Shown: piece after piece, positions 16,159-23,746 of the stretch
How positions within the stretch are numbered: position 1 is the first letter of the stretch
How the letters are laid out: the number at the start of each line of letters is the position of its first letter
Source of the DNA: Acidobacteriota bacterium
GTDB lineage: Bacteria > Acidobacteriota > Vicinamibacteria > Vicinamibacterales > CAVVIG01
Length of the DNA: 64,000 bases
Direction of reading: 5' to 3'
NCBI GenBank assembly: GCA_020850715.1
Contig: JADZED010000080.1
Location: 256,524 to 320,523 of the forward strand
Position numbers and translations under genes: made by a program
Notes under the pieces: generated by a model
Databases searched by the model: none
What the model saw: the letters and a program-made list of their open reading frames with translations, nothing else
Told to the model about the DNA's origin: nothing

Positions 16159-17703
16159 TCAGCTCGCCGTCCGGGCGGCCCCGGCGTCGAACACCTTCAC
16201 GCGATAGTCGCGCTCGACAAGGGCCCGCCGCTCGCCGGGCGCGAAGCCCTCGTAGCCGTACGCCGGAAACGCGAGGAAGTGCGGGCCGTCGAAGCGGGGC
16301 AGGCCCGCGCCGGCATCCGTCTCGCCGGCGGCGCGGGCGGCACCATCCGCCGCCGGCGGCAATCCCTGGCAGAAGTTCATGAGCACGACGCGAGCGCCGA
16401 GGTTGGTGTACGGCGCGTTGGTCGCGCGGTCGGCCGGCGGCGGGGACAGGTAGGGCAGCACCGGCTCGAGCTCGCACACGAAGCGGTCTGGGGAGACCTG
16501 CGCGGTGTCGATGCGCTGCGCGTACAGCACGTCGCGCGGATAGGCAAGGCGCGAGTAGTCCGCCGCGGCCGGCGCCCAGGACCCGACCGCGCAGATCAGC
16601 ACGGCCGCGCAGGCGGCCGCCTGACGCAGCCTGTTGCCAATCCCCGCGATCGACTCTGCGAGGGCCAGCGCCAGGAACAGCATCCACGGATGGATCAGCC
16701 GGCCATACAGCACCATCTGGTGCAGCCAGGCCGATGCGGCGGCCTGCGCGATCCATGCGCCGAGCGCCGGCAGCACGAGCCAGTCGATTGCGCGCGGGCG
16801 CCGCCAGCCCGAGCGCCTGGCGAATCGCCAGAGATGGATCGCCGCGCCCGCCAGCAGCACCACGCCGGACCATCGCTCGACCTGGATCAGATACGCGGGC
16901 AGGAATGTCCATCCTTCCTCGAACGCTCCCTGCGTGACCGTGCCGCCGAGCGTCCGCGCGCTCGCGAGGAAGCTGGCGCCGCCGGCGCGGCAGAGCAGCT
17001 CGATCGCCAGGACGAGCGCACCCGCTCCGGCGGCAAAGGCCGCCGCCGTCCGTATCGGCGGCGGCCCGTCGCCGCGGCGGGCGGCGCCGGCGATGGCGGC
17101 GACCGGCGTGAGCGCGAGCAGCGCGTAGCCGGGATAGATCGTCACCGCCCCGCCGCAGAGCGCGCCCGCCGCGAGCGCGCGGCGAAGCGACGGCGGCCCC
17201 GCGAGCGCAAGCCAGATTGCGCCGGCCACGCAGGCGAGCGCCCAGTCGTACGGGAACAGATGGCGCACGTAGACGTTCGAGCTGACGAGCAGCGCGTAGG
17301 CCCCCGAGGCGGCCAGCGCCGCGCGTTCGTCGCCGCAGAGGATCAGGCAGATTGCGGAGAAGAAGTACAGCGTGACGAGTGAGACGACGACGTTGGCCAG
17401 CGTCGGGATGAGGAGCGAGCGCGGATTCGAGGGCGCGATGCCGAGAGCGTAAGGAATGCCCTGCAGCGCGGCGGCCGGCAACTGCACGAGCGGGAAGCCG
17501 GGCCTGCCGTCGGTATCGGCGATGTCGGCGAACGCGGCGTGGAGATCGCCGCCGCCCAGGTGCTGCAGCGCGAGGCCGGACTTGAAGTAGCGCTGCTCGT
17601 CGACGAATGCCAGCGCGCCGCGCCCGAGCAGCGACACGCGGTAGACGGCGACCAACGCGAACAGCAGCAGGAAGGCGCGCGAGGGGGCGCCCGGCCTATT
17701 CAC
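16159..17703 (-). CDS. Multipass membrane protein, probable GT-C/PMT-like glycosyltransferase
   Basis: This is a 514-residue protein with about ten hydrophobic helices and a C-terminal hydrophilic domain of roughly 110 residues. Near the N-terminus, FVDEQRYFKSGLALQHL and a later DTDGRPGFP resemble the first periplasmic loop of polyprenyl-phosphate-dependent GT-C enzymes, where acidic residues are catalytic. I base the family on this topology, not on a firm motif. The start is GTG 17703, which overlaps the end of the upstream O-antigen ligase gene by 8 bases; an upstream extension to 17769 would be hydrophilic and inside that gene. It probably modifies the same glycan from the periplasmic side. 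Confidence 0.65.
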   Translation of the reverse strand: MNRPGAPSRAFLLLFALVAVYRVSLLGRGALAFVDEQRYFKSGLALQHLGGGDLHAAFADIADTDGRPGFPLVQLPAAALQGIPYALGIAPSNPRSLLIPTLANVVVSLVTLYFFSAICLILCGDERAALAASGAYALLVSSNVYVRHLFPYDWALACVAGAIWLALAGPPSLRRALAAGALCGGAVTIYPGYALLALTPVAAIAGAARRGDGPPPIRTAAAFAAGAGALVLAIELLCRAGGASFLASARTLGGTVTQGAFEEGWTFLPAYLIQVERWSGVVLLAGAAIHLWRFARRSGWRRPRAIDWLVLPALGAWIAQAAASAWLHQMVLYGRLIHPWMLFLALALAESIAGIGNRLRQAAACAAVLICAVGSWAPAAADYSRLAYPRDVLYAQRIDTAQVSPDRFVCELEPVLPYLSPPPADRATNAPYTNLGARVVLMNFCQGLPPAADGAARAAGETDAGAGLPRFDGPHFLAFPAYGYEGFAPGERRALVERDYRVKVFDAGAARTAS

Positions 17704-19744
17704 GGACCCCGGTGATGAGGATCTCGCCGACCGCGGCGCCAGACGCGCGCGGGTCGGCAGGGGAGCCATCGCCGTCGAAGATGCTCAGGTTGATGCGCTG
17801 GTACGGCATCAGCGGCGCCGCGCCCGGCAGCGTGATGTCGACGATCGTCCAGCCGTCGCCGAGCGCCGTGCGGTGCATCGTCCAGTTGGGCTCCTGATCG
17901 ACGAGCGTGAGGCGCCGGTCCGGCAGACCCGGCATCCGGCGCACCGGCAGTTGCAGCGAGGTGACCTCCGGACCGACAAACAGCGAGCCGTATTCGCCAG
18001 ACTGGCGGTACCGCCGGCCATCGCGATCGGCCTGCCATGGGCCGAAGCCGTCATGCCGGGCGTCGAGGCGCAGGCGCGGCGGTTCGAGACGGAAGGGGAT
18101 GGAGACGAAGACGAGGAGGATCGCCATCGCAGGCAAGGCGAGCCCGAAGCGCTGCGTTCCGGCCGGAGGAGGCCCGAAGGCCCGCGCGAGAACCGATGCG
18201 CGCCCGGAAGCCTGCACGATGTCTCGTGCGAGACGACGAATCCGGTCGCGGCGCGCGCCGCCCCCCCGACCATCCCGCCAGCCGTCGTGCGGCCCGTCAG
18301 CCGCGCTGCGATCGTCACGCTCGTCGTGCAGACCTTCTGGTCGGTCCCTCCCGGCGGCGGTGGCGAGCGCGAGGGCCATCACCATCCAGAACGGGAACCC
18401 CGACTCCTGCAGCAGCAGCGGATGTCCGGTCGCGCACGTGGCCAGATAGGCGAACAGGCCGGTCGTGAGCCCGGCCGTCACGCAGTCGCGCGAACGATCG
18501 CGCAGCGCCGCCACTGCGGGTTGCAGGCACCTGTACAGCAGCCACAGCAGCGCGGCGAGTCCGACCATGCCGATCTCGGCCGTCAACTGCAGGAAATAGT
18601 TGTGGGCGTGCTCCTGGCCGTACAGCGCCGCCAGCCAGGGCGAGAGCACGAGCTGCGAGACGGTGTAATAGCGTCCGATGCCCACGCCGAAGGCCGGCCG
18701 CGCTTCGATGATCCGGGCGCTGGCGACGGTGAAGTCGCGCCGCATTGCCGATCCGGCCAGCAGCGGAGACTGGAGGAAGGCGATCGCCGCCGCCGCGGCG
18801 AGCAGCACCGCGACCGTCCACGCCGCCGGCGTGAGCGCCGAACGCAGGCGCGTCCCGCCCCGCAGCGCCAGGCCGAGCGCGGAGGCGCCCACGACGAGGA
18901 TCGCGGACGCGAGCGCGGACCGCGATCCCGACAGTCCGAGCCCGACGAGCATCGCGATCGCCGCCCCGACCCACCAGCGCCGCCGCGCGCCGGTCGTGCT
19001 CGCGGCCATGCCGCCCGCGACCCCGAGCATCAGGACGAAATAGGAACCGGCCGCGTTGACGTCGGCGATCGTCGCCGAGAAGCGCGCCTTGCCGAATGCC
19101 GCCTGCCGTGCGACCGCCGAAGGCACGCCGATGTCGAGCGCGAGCAGCGCGCTCAGCCCCGCGGCGGCGGCCGCCGCCGCCGTCATCGCCGCGATCAGCG
19201 CGAAGACCCTTCCACTCTCCTGCGCGGTCAGCTCGACGACCGCGAGCAGCACGAGGAGGCCGACGATGAGGTTGCCGCCCTCGACGATGCCGGTGATGTC
19301 GGCGGTCCACAGATAGGCCCCACGCAGGTTGGCCATCGTGGCGGCGAGGAATTCGGGGTCCGCCGCGCGCAGTTGGAAGATCAGGGTGAGGGACGACGCC
19401 ACGACGATCGCGATCAACAGCAACGCCGGTCCCGCAACGCGGCGGCCGGCGGGAGTCTGCGCGAACGGCGGCGGATGCAGGAGCCAGCCGCCGAGGAACG
19501 CCAGCATCACCGCCTCGAAGCCGCGGAGAGGGGCCGAGCCGATCAGCTCGGCGATCGTGTTCGCGAAAGGTCCGATGGCCGCGGCCGCGAGGAGCGCGCC
19601 GGCGGGGCGCACCGCCGCGGCGACGCAAACGACGACGAGTGCCGCCCGGAGCACGAGCGGAAAGTGGTAGTCGCCGACGAGGACCCACAAGGCGAGGAGG
19701 GCCGCCGCGGCCGCCGCGAGTCGGACGCTTCGCTGCAGACTCAC
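17696..19744 (-). CDS. O-antigen ligase family protein with C-terminal extension
   Basis: The first 465 of 682 residues are a polytopic Wzy_C-type protein: SGSRSAL (272-278), EARPAFGVGIGRYY (347-360) and HAHN (379-382). A strongly charged Asp/Arg-rich linker follows (about 466-515), then one more hydrophobic helix (534-551) and a final hydrophilic domain (552-682), probably periplasmic. Usual family members end near residue 450, so about 215 residues are extra. The start is GTG 19744. The following GT-C-like gene overlaps the stop, so the two form one operon, divergent from the PseC-like gene. The extra domain is unrecognised; a glycan-binding role is only a guess. Confidence 0.8.
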   Translation of the reverse strand: MSLQRSVRLAAAAAALLALWVLVGDYHFPLVLRAALVVVCVAAAVRPAGALLAAAAIGPFANTIAELIGSAPLRGFEAVMLAFLGGWLLHPPPFAQTPAGRRVAGPALLLIAIVVASSLTLIFQLRAADPEFLAATMANLRGAYLWTADITGIVEGGNLIVGLLVLLAVVELTAQESGRVFALIAAMTAAAAAAAGLSALLALDIGVPSAVARQAAFGKARFSATIADVNAAGSYFVLMLGVAGGMAASTTGARRRWWVGAAIAMLVGLGLSGSRSALASAILVVGASALGLALRGGTRLRSALTPAAWTVAVLLAAAAAIAFLQSPLLAGSAMRRDFTVASARIIEARPAFGVGIGRYYTVSQLVLSPWLAALYGQEHAHNYFLQLTAEIGMVGLAALLWLLYRCLQPAVAALRDRSRDCVTAGLTTGLFAYLATCATGHPLLLQESGFPFWMVMALALATAAGRDRPEGLHDERDDRSAADGPHDGWRDGRGGGARRDRIRRLARDIVQASGRASVLARAFGPPPAGTQRFGLALPAMAILLVFVSIPFRLEPPRLRLDARHDGFGPWQADRDGRRYRQSGEYGSLFVGPEVTSLQLPVRRMPGLPDRRLTLVDQEPNWTMHRTALGDGWTIVDITLPGAAPLMPYQRINLSIFDGDGSPADPRASGAAVGEILITGVRE

Positions 19745-19790
19745 TCGTGCACGCCAGGCCGGAGAAGCAGAAACCGCAGGGAGTGCCGCG

Positions 19791-19796
19791 ATAGTA
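19791..19796 (-). promoter_or_regulatory. Candidate -10 box (TACTAT) for the 17.7-19.7 kb operon
   Basis: On the minus strand TACTAT follows GTGG, about 46 bases before GTG 19744. It faces away from the plus-strand box at 19812. Confidence 0.35.
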
Positions 19797-19811
19797 CCAC
19801 GACAAGCCTGC

Positions 19812-19817
19812 TAAACT
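19812..19817 (+). promoter_or_regulatory. Candidate -10 box (TAAACT), 10 bases before TTG 19828
   Basis: Its spacing to the start codon would give a leader of only a few bases, as at other single genes in this window. No -35 element is clear. Confidence 0.4.
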
Positions 19818-19827
19818 ACACAGTCGA

Positions 19828-21042
19828 TTGCCCCAACCCCTGAAGGCGGCACAGCTCGCGCTGTTCGGCGGCACGCCTGTCCGGCGTGATCGGCTGCCGT
19901 ACGGCCACCACGAGATCTCCGATGCCGACGTCGACGCGGTCGCGCGCGCGCTGCGCTCGGACTGGCTGACCAGCGGTCCGCTGATTGCGGAGTTCGAGGC
20001 GGCCTTCGCCAAGGTAGCGGGCGCGCCAGACGCTGTGGCCGTGAACAGCGGCACGGCGGCGCTCCACGCGGCCATCTTCGCCCTCGGCGTCGGTCCAGGG
20101 GACGAGGTCATCGTCTCGCCGATGACGTTTGCCGCCTCCGCCAACGCGATCGTCTATCAGGGCGGCACGCCGGTGTTCGCGGACGTCGATCCGGACACGC
20201 TCCTCATCGATCCCGACGAGGTGGCCCGAAAGACGACGTCCCGCACGCGCGCCATCGTCGCGATCGATTACGCCGGCCAGCCCTGCGACTACGCGGCGTT
20301 GCGCGCCGCCGCGGAGCGCCCGGGCGCGCCGCGCGTGCCGATCGTCGCCGACGCGTGCCACGCCCTCGGCGCCCGGGACCACGGCCGTCCCGCCGGATCG
20401 CTCGCCGACATCAGCGCGTTCAGCCTGCACCCGGTGAAGCACATCACGACCGGCGAAGGCGGCGTCGTCACGACCGCCGATCCCGCCCTGGCGGCGCGCA
20501 TGCGGACCTTCAGGAATCATGGCATCTCGAGCGATCACCACCAGCGCAGCGCGCAGGCCTCGTGGCTGTACGAGATCGACGAGCTGGGCTACAACTACCG
20601 GCTCACCGACATCCAGTGCGCGCTCGGCCTGAGCCAGCTCACGCGGCTGCCGGAGCGCATCGCGAGGCGGCAGGAGATCGCCGCCGCCTATTCGCGCGCG
20701 TTCGCATCGGTTCCCGAGATCCGGCCGCTCGCCCTGCGGCCCGACGTGGTGCACGCGTACCACCTCTTCGTGGTGCAGGCGGAGCTCGCCGGGATCGGCT
20801 GCGACCGGCAGACGCTGTTTGCCGCGCTCCGGCGCGAGGGGATTGGCGTCAACGTCCACTACATCCCGGTGCACCTGCACCCGTTCTACCGGCGCCGCTT
20901 CCGCACGGCGCCCGGCCTGTGTCCGCGGGCCGAGGCGGCGTACGAGCGGATCCTGTCGCTCCCGATCTTCCCGTCGATGAGCGCCCGCGACCTGGCCGAC
21001 GTCGTCGAGGCGGTCGGAAAGGTGCTGGCGGCGTTCAGATGA
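19828..21042 (+). CDS. PseC-like UDP-4-keto-sugar aminotransferase
   Basis: This 404-residue PLP enzyme of the DegT family has VNSGTAALHAAIFALGVGPG (72-91), VADACHALGA (173-182, PLP-binding Asp175) and LHPVKHITTGEGG (200-212), with Lys204 as the Schiff-base residue. The HPVK-HITTGEGG form is characteristic of PseC, which makes UDP-4-amino-4,6-dideoxy-AltNAc in pseudaminic acid synthesis. No PseB dehydratase or later Pse enzyme lies in the window, so the product could instead be another 4-amino sugar. The TTG 19828 start sits 10 bases from a -10-like TAAACT. The aldo/keto reductase 22 bases downstream is probably co-transcribed. Confidence 0.8.
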   Translation: MPQPLKAAQLALFGGTPVRRDRLPYGHHEISDADVDAVARALRSDWLTSGPLIAEFEAAFAKVAGAPDAVAVNSGTAALHAAIFALGVGPGDEVIVSPMTFAASANAIVYQGGTPVFADVDPDTLLIDPDEVARKTTSRTRAIVAIDYAGQPCDYAALRAAAERPGAPRVPIVADACHALGARDHGRPAGSLADISAFSLHPVKHITTGEGGVVTTADPALAARMRTFRNHGISSDHHQRSAQASWLYEIDELGYNYRLTDIQCALGLSQLTRLPERIARRQEIAAAYSRAFASVPEIRPLALRPDVVHAYHLFVVQAELAGIGCDRQTLFAALRREGIGVNVHYIPVHLHPFYRRRFRTAPGLCPRAEAAYERILSLPIFPSMSARDLADVVEAVGKVLAAFR

Positions 21043-21064
21043 TCCTTCGCCGTACCCTGACGAG

Positions 21065-21967
21065 GTGAGGTACCGGGCGCTCGGCAGAACGGGACTCGAA
21101 ATCTCGGCCATCGCGCTGGGTACCGTTTCGCTCGGCGTCGATTACGGCATCGCCGCGCCCGGCGGGTTCGGCCGCCCCGGCGAGGCGGCGGCGGCCGCGC
21201 TGATCGCCGAGGCGTTCGACCGCGGCGTGACGCTCTTCGACACGGCGCCCGCATACGGCGAGAGCGAGCGGTTGATCGGGCGGGCGATCGGGGACGATCC
21301 CCGTGCGATTGTTGCAACCAAGACCGGGACCGCCGGCATCGAGCGCTCGCTCGACGCGAGCCGGCGCGCGCTGCGCCGCGAGCTTCTCGACATCGTGCAG
21401 ATCCACAATGCGACGGCGGCGGACATCGCCGACGGGCGCGCGATCGATGCGCTCGAAGAGGCGCGCCGGCGCGGCGCGCTGCGGTTGATCGGCGCCTCCG
21501 TGTACGGGGAGGCGGCGGCGCTCGCCGCCATTCGATCCGGCCGCTTCGACCTGGTGCAGGTCGCGTTCAGCGTGCTCGATCAGCGGATGGCGGCGCGCGT
21601 GCTGCCGGCGGCGGCCGCCTCCGGCGTGGGCGTGTTGATCCGGTCGGCGCTGCTGAAAGGCGCATTGAGCGCGAAAGCGCAGTGGCTGCCGCCGGCGCTC
21701 GACCCGCTGCGCCAGCAGGCGCAGCGGGCGCGCGACGAGCTCGCCGGCGGCGACTGGAACGCGCTGCCCTCGGCGGCCGTGCGGTTCTGCCTGTCGGCGT
21801 GCGGCGTGAGCGCGGTGCTGGCGGGCGTGCGCACGGAGGCGGAGCTGGCCGCCGCGCTCGAGGCCGAAGCGGCCGGCGCCCTGACGGCGGGGCTCGCTTC
21901 GCGCGCGGCGGCGCTCGGCCTGGACGATGAGCGGCTGCTCAATCCGTCGTGCTGGCCTGTGGCATAG
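21065..21967 (+). CDS. Aldo/keto reductase
   Basis: This 300-residue NAD(P)H-dependent oxidoreductase has the (beta/alpha)8 fold. The catalytic tetrad is visible: Asp59 (LFDTAPAYG), Tyr64, Lys86 (VATKTG) and His114 (VQIHN). LGRTGLEISAIALGT (6-20) is the standard N-terminus. In position and likely substrate class it resembles reductases that act on keto-deoxy sugars beside DegT aminotransferases; this is inference from context. GTG 21065 starts it, preceded by GACGAG and by a possible -10 (TACCCT, 21053-21058). Downstream lies a convergent, unrelated thiamin gene group. Confidence 0.8.
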   Translation: MRYRALGRTGLEISAIALGTVSLGVDYGIAAPGGFGRPGEAAAAALIAEAFDRGVTLFDTAPAYGESERLIGRAIGDDPRAIVATKTGTAGIERSLDASRRALRRELLDIVQIHNATAADIADGRAIDALEEARRRGALRLIGASVYGEAAALAAIRSGRFDLVQVAFSVLDQRMAARVLPAAAASGVGVLIRSALLKGALSAKAQWLPPALDPLRQQAQRARDELAGGDWNALPSAAVRFCLSACGVSAVLAGVRTEAELAAALEAEAAGALTAGLASRAAALGLDDERLLNPSCWPVA

Positions 21968-22012
21968 GAAGAGCCGCCAGCCGCAAGGCTCGGTCGCCGA
22001 TCCGGTCGCGGT

Positions 22013-22672
22013 TCATGCCTCCGAGGGGCCCAACGGGGCGCGCGGCGCCGGCGCCAGACGGGCAAGCTGCTGGCGCAGCACGGCCAGCTCGTGCTCCAGC
22101 GCGTCCACCCTCGCTTCGAGCCGCAGTTCCGCCACCGCCGCCGCCTCCGAGCGCTTCATCGTCTCGTCGGCCACCGCGTTGATCGCGCCCGACAATCCCC
22201 GCAGCAGCCCCGCCACGTCGCGATCGCGCGTGTCGACGTAGGGGGTGATCTGCTGCAGGAACATCACGAGCAGACTCTCGAAGCGATTCAGCTCGGCGAT
22301 CCCGGTCCGCAGGACCGCCAGCGTGCTCTCGATCGCCTCGCGCGTCTGCCGTGCGACGGGGACGTTCCGGTGGACATGGTCGGCCACAGCGGCGTTGAAC
22401 GTCTCCTGCCGCGCGACCAGCGGCCCAACCGCCTGGCGCACGAGCGCGAAGACGCGGCCGCGCAGTCCGCCGCCAGGGGGCGCCGCGTCGATCTTCCAGA
22501 GCGCGTGGAGCGCGCCAATCTGATGCTCGTCGGGGCCCGGCGGCGGGTGCGGGAACTCCTGCGGCAGCGCCTGGATGGCCCGATCGAGGCGCGTCAGCGC
22601 GTCGTTGTACGCGCGATCGGCCGCATCGCGCTCGGCTTTCAGACGCTGGAGGTCGTCGCGATCAGCGCCCAA
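22013..22672 (-). CDS. Hypothetical coiled-coil protein downstream of thiG
   Basis: This is a 219-residue, mostly helical protein. Heptad-like stretches appear at about 5-35 ([17 protein letters not shown]) and 170-205 ([20 protein letters not shown]). The middle contains [10 protein letters not shown]-like and [15 protein letters not shown] segments. Similar helical regions occur fused to glycan methyltransferases or glycosyltransferases in other bacteria, but this protein stands alone and I do not recognise the family. It has no signal peptide or membrane helix. The TTG 22672 start overlaps the thiG stop by 11 bases, so it is co-transcribed with thiS-thiG, though nothing in it suggests thiamin chemistry. 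Confidence 0.65.
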   Translation of the reverse strand: MGADRDDLQRLKAERDAADRAYNDALTRLDRAIQALPQEFPHPPPGPDEHQIGALHALWKIDAAPPGGGLRGRVFALVRQAVGPLVARQETFNAAVADHVHRNVPVARQTREAIESTLAVLRTGIAELNRFESLLVMFLQQITPYVDTRDRDVAGLLRGLSGAINAVADETMKRSEAAAVAELRLEARVDALEHELAVLRQQLARLAPAPRAPLGPSEA

Positions 22673-23435
22673 CCATCCCCTCGACCGGACTGCTGGCCGT
22701 GGCGTACATCCGGCGCGGGATGCGGCCCGACTGGAACGCGAGCCGACCCGCCTGCACCGCGAGCTTCATCGCCTCCGCCATCGCGACTGGATGCTGCGCG
22801 CCCGCGATCGCGGTATTCATGAGCACGCCGTCGGCGCCGAGCTCCATCGCCAGCGCGGCATCCGACGCCGTGCCGACGCCCGCGTCGACGATCACGGGCA
22901 CGCGTGCGGAGTCCTTGATGATGCGGATGTTGTTGGCGTTCTGGATGCCGAGTCCCGATCCGATCGGCGCGCCGAGCGGCATCACGGCGGCGGCGCCCGC
23001 TTCCTCGAGCTTCCGGCAGATCACAGGATCGTCGCTCGTATAGGGCAGGACGACGAAGCCTTCGCGCGCCAGCGTGCGCGTCGCCTCGAGCAGCGCCACG
23101 TTGTCGGGAAGGAGCGTCTTCTCGTCGCCGATCACTTCGAGCTTCACCCAGTTGGAGAGCCCGGCCTCGCGCCCGAGCCGCGCCGTCCGCACCGCCTCGT
23201 CGGCGGTGTAGCAGCCGGCTGTGTTCGGGAGCAGCATGTACTTCGACGTGTCGATGTAGTCGAGCAGCGATTCCTTCGAGCGATCGGAGATGTTCACGCG
23301 GCGGACGGCGACGGTGACCACCTCCGCGCCGGAGGCGGCGTGCGCCTGCACCATCACCGACGGTGAAGGGTACTTGCCGGTGCCCACGAAGAGGCGGGAC
23401 GAGAAGCTGCGCTCGGCGATTTGTAAGAGGTCCAT
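22662..23435 (-). CDS. thiG: Thiazole synthase
   Basis: ThiG condenses 1-deoxyxylulose 5-phosphate, dehydroglycine and ThiS thiocarboxylate into the thiazole phosphate of thiamin. The 257-residue product is full length. VGTGKYPS (17-24), the Schiff-base Lys98 in [22 protein letters not shown] (about 153-164), [11 protein letters not shown] and [14 protein letters not shown] are all family signatures. It follows thiS by 38 bases in the same direction. The other thiamin genes (thiC, thiE, thiD, thiO/H) are not in the window. ATG 23435 is the start. Confidence 0.95.
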   Translation of the reverse strand: MDLLQIAERSFSSRLFVGTGKYPSPSVMVQAHAASGAEVVTVAVRRVNISDRSKESLLDYIDTSKYMLLPNTAGCYTADEAVRTARLGREAGLSNWVKLEVIGDEKTLLPDNVALLEATRTLAREGFVVLPYTSDDPVICRKLEEAGAAAVMPLGAPIGSGLGIQNANNIRIIKDSARVPVIVDAGVGTASDAALAMELGADGVLMNTAIAGAQHPVAMAEAMKLAVQAGRLAFQSGRIPRRMYATASSPVEGMVGR

Positions 23436-23473
23436 GGTGATCCGTCGGAGTGTCGGAAACCCGGCAGACAGGC

Positions 23474-23680
23474 CTAGCCGCCCCCGACGAAGTTCACGAT
23501 CTCGATCGCGTCGCCCTCGTATACGATCGTAGATTGGAACAGCGGCCGCTTCACCACCGCGAGGTTGTGCTCGACGGCCACCCGGCGTTCGTCGATCTCG
23601 AGCAGCGCGAGCAGGGCGCTCACGGTGAGCGGACCGGCAATGCCGAAGGGATCGCCGTTGAGCTGAATCGTCATTGCCAT
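23474..23680 (-). CDS. thiS: Sulfur carrier protein ThiS
   Basis: This is a 68-residue beta-grasp protein. It begins [10 protein letters not shown] and ends in the Gly-Gly tail (VNFVGGG) that is adenylated and thiocarboxylated to carry sulfur to Thi[12 protein letters not shown] (36-46) matches the conserved ThiS middle. It is normal in length. The start is ATG 23680 or ATG 23674, two codons apart. A very long open frame continues upstream on this strand, but it is only the complement of the oxidoreductase gene; the ThiS homology begins at this ATG. The Gly-Gly end and the thiG neighbour make the call firm. Confidence 0.9.
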   Translation of the reverse strand: MAMTIQLNGDPFGIAGPLTVSALLALLEIDERRVAVEHNLAVVKRPLFQSTIVYEGDAIEIVNFVGGG

Positions 23681-23694
23681 CGGGGTACTTGCCA

Positions 23695-23700
23695 ATTGTA
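23695..23700 (-). promoter_or_regulatory. -10 box (TACAAT) for thiS-thiG
   Basis: TACAAT on the minus strand ends 14 bases before ATG 23680. It overlaps TATAAC on the opposite strand in the 66-base gap shared with the divergent oxidoreductase gene. No TPP riboswitch is possible in so short a leader. Confidence 0.5.
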
Positions 23701-23725
23701 TAACGACGACTTCGACACGCATCAC

Positions 23726-23735
23726 GCGGTACATT
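23726..23735 (+). promoter_or_regulatory. Extended -10 box GCGGTACATT before ATG 23747
   Basis: Same GCGGTA form as at 13427 and 39909. The TACATT end is 11 bases from the start codon, implying a leader of about 4-5 bases. Confidence 0.45.
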
Positions 23736-23746
23736 CCACCCGGCTG

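Noticed and set aside
18150-18350. Possible frameshift in the ligase linker (Arg/Asp-rich stretch)
   Set aside because: Other frames there are no better, and the frame resumes with a clear membrane helix, so I treat it as a disordered linker.
23681-23746. TPP riboswitch upstream of thiS
   Set aside because: The divergent gap is only 66 bases and the -10 box leaves about a dozen bases of leader, too short for the TPP aptamer.
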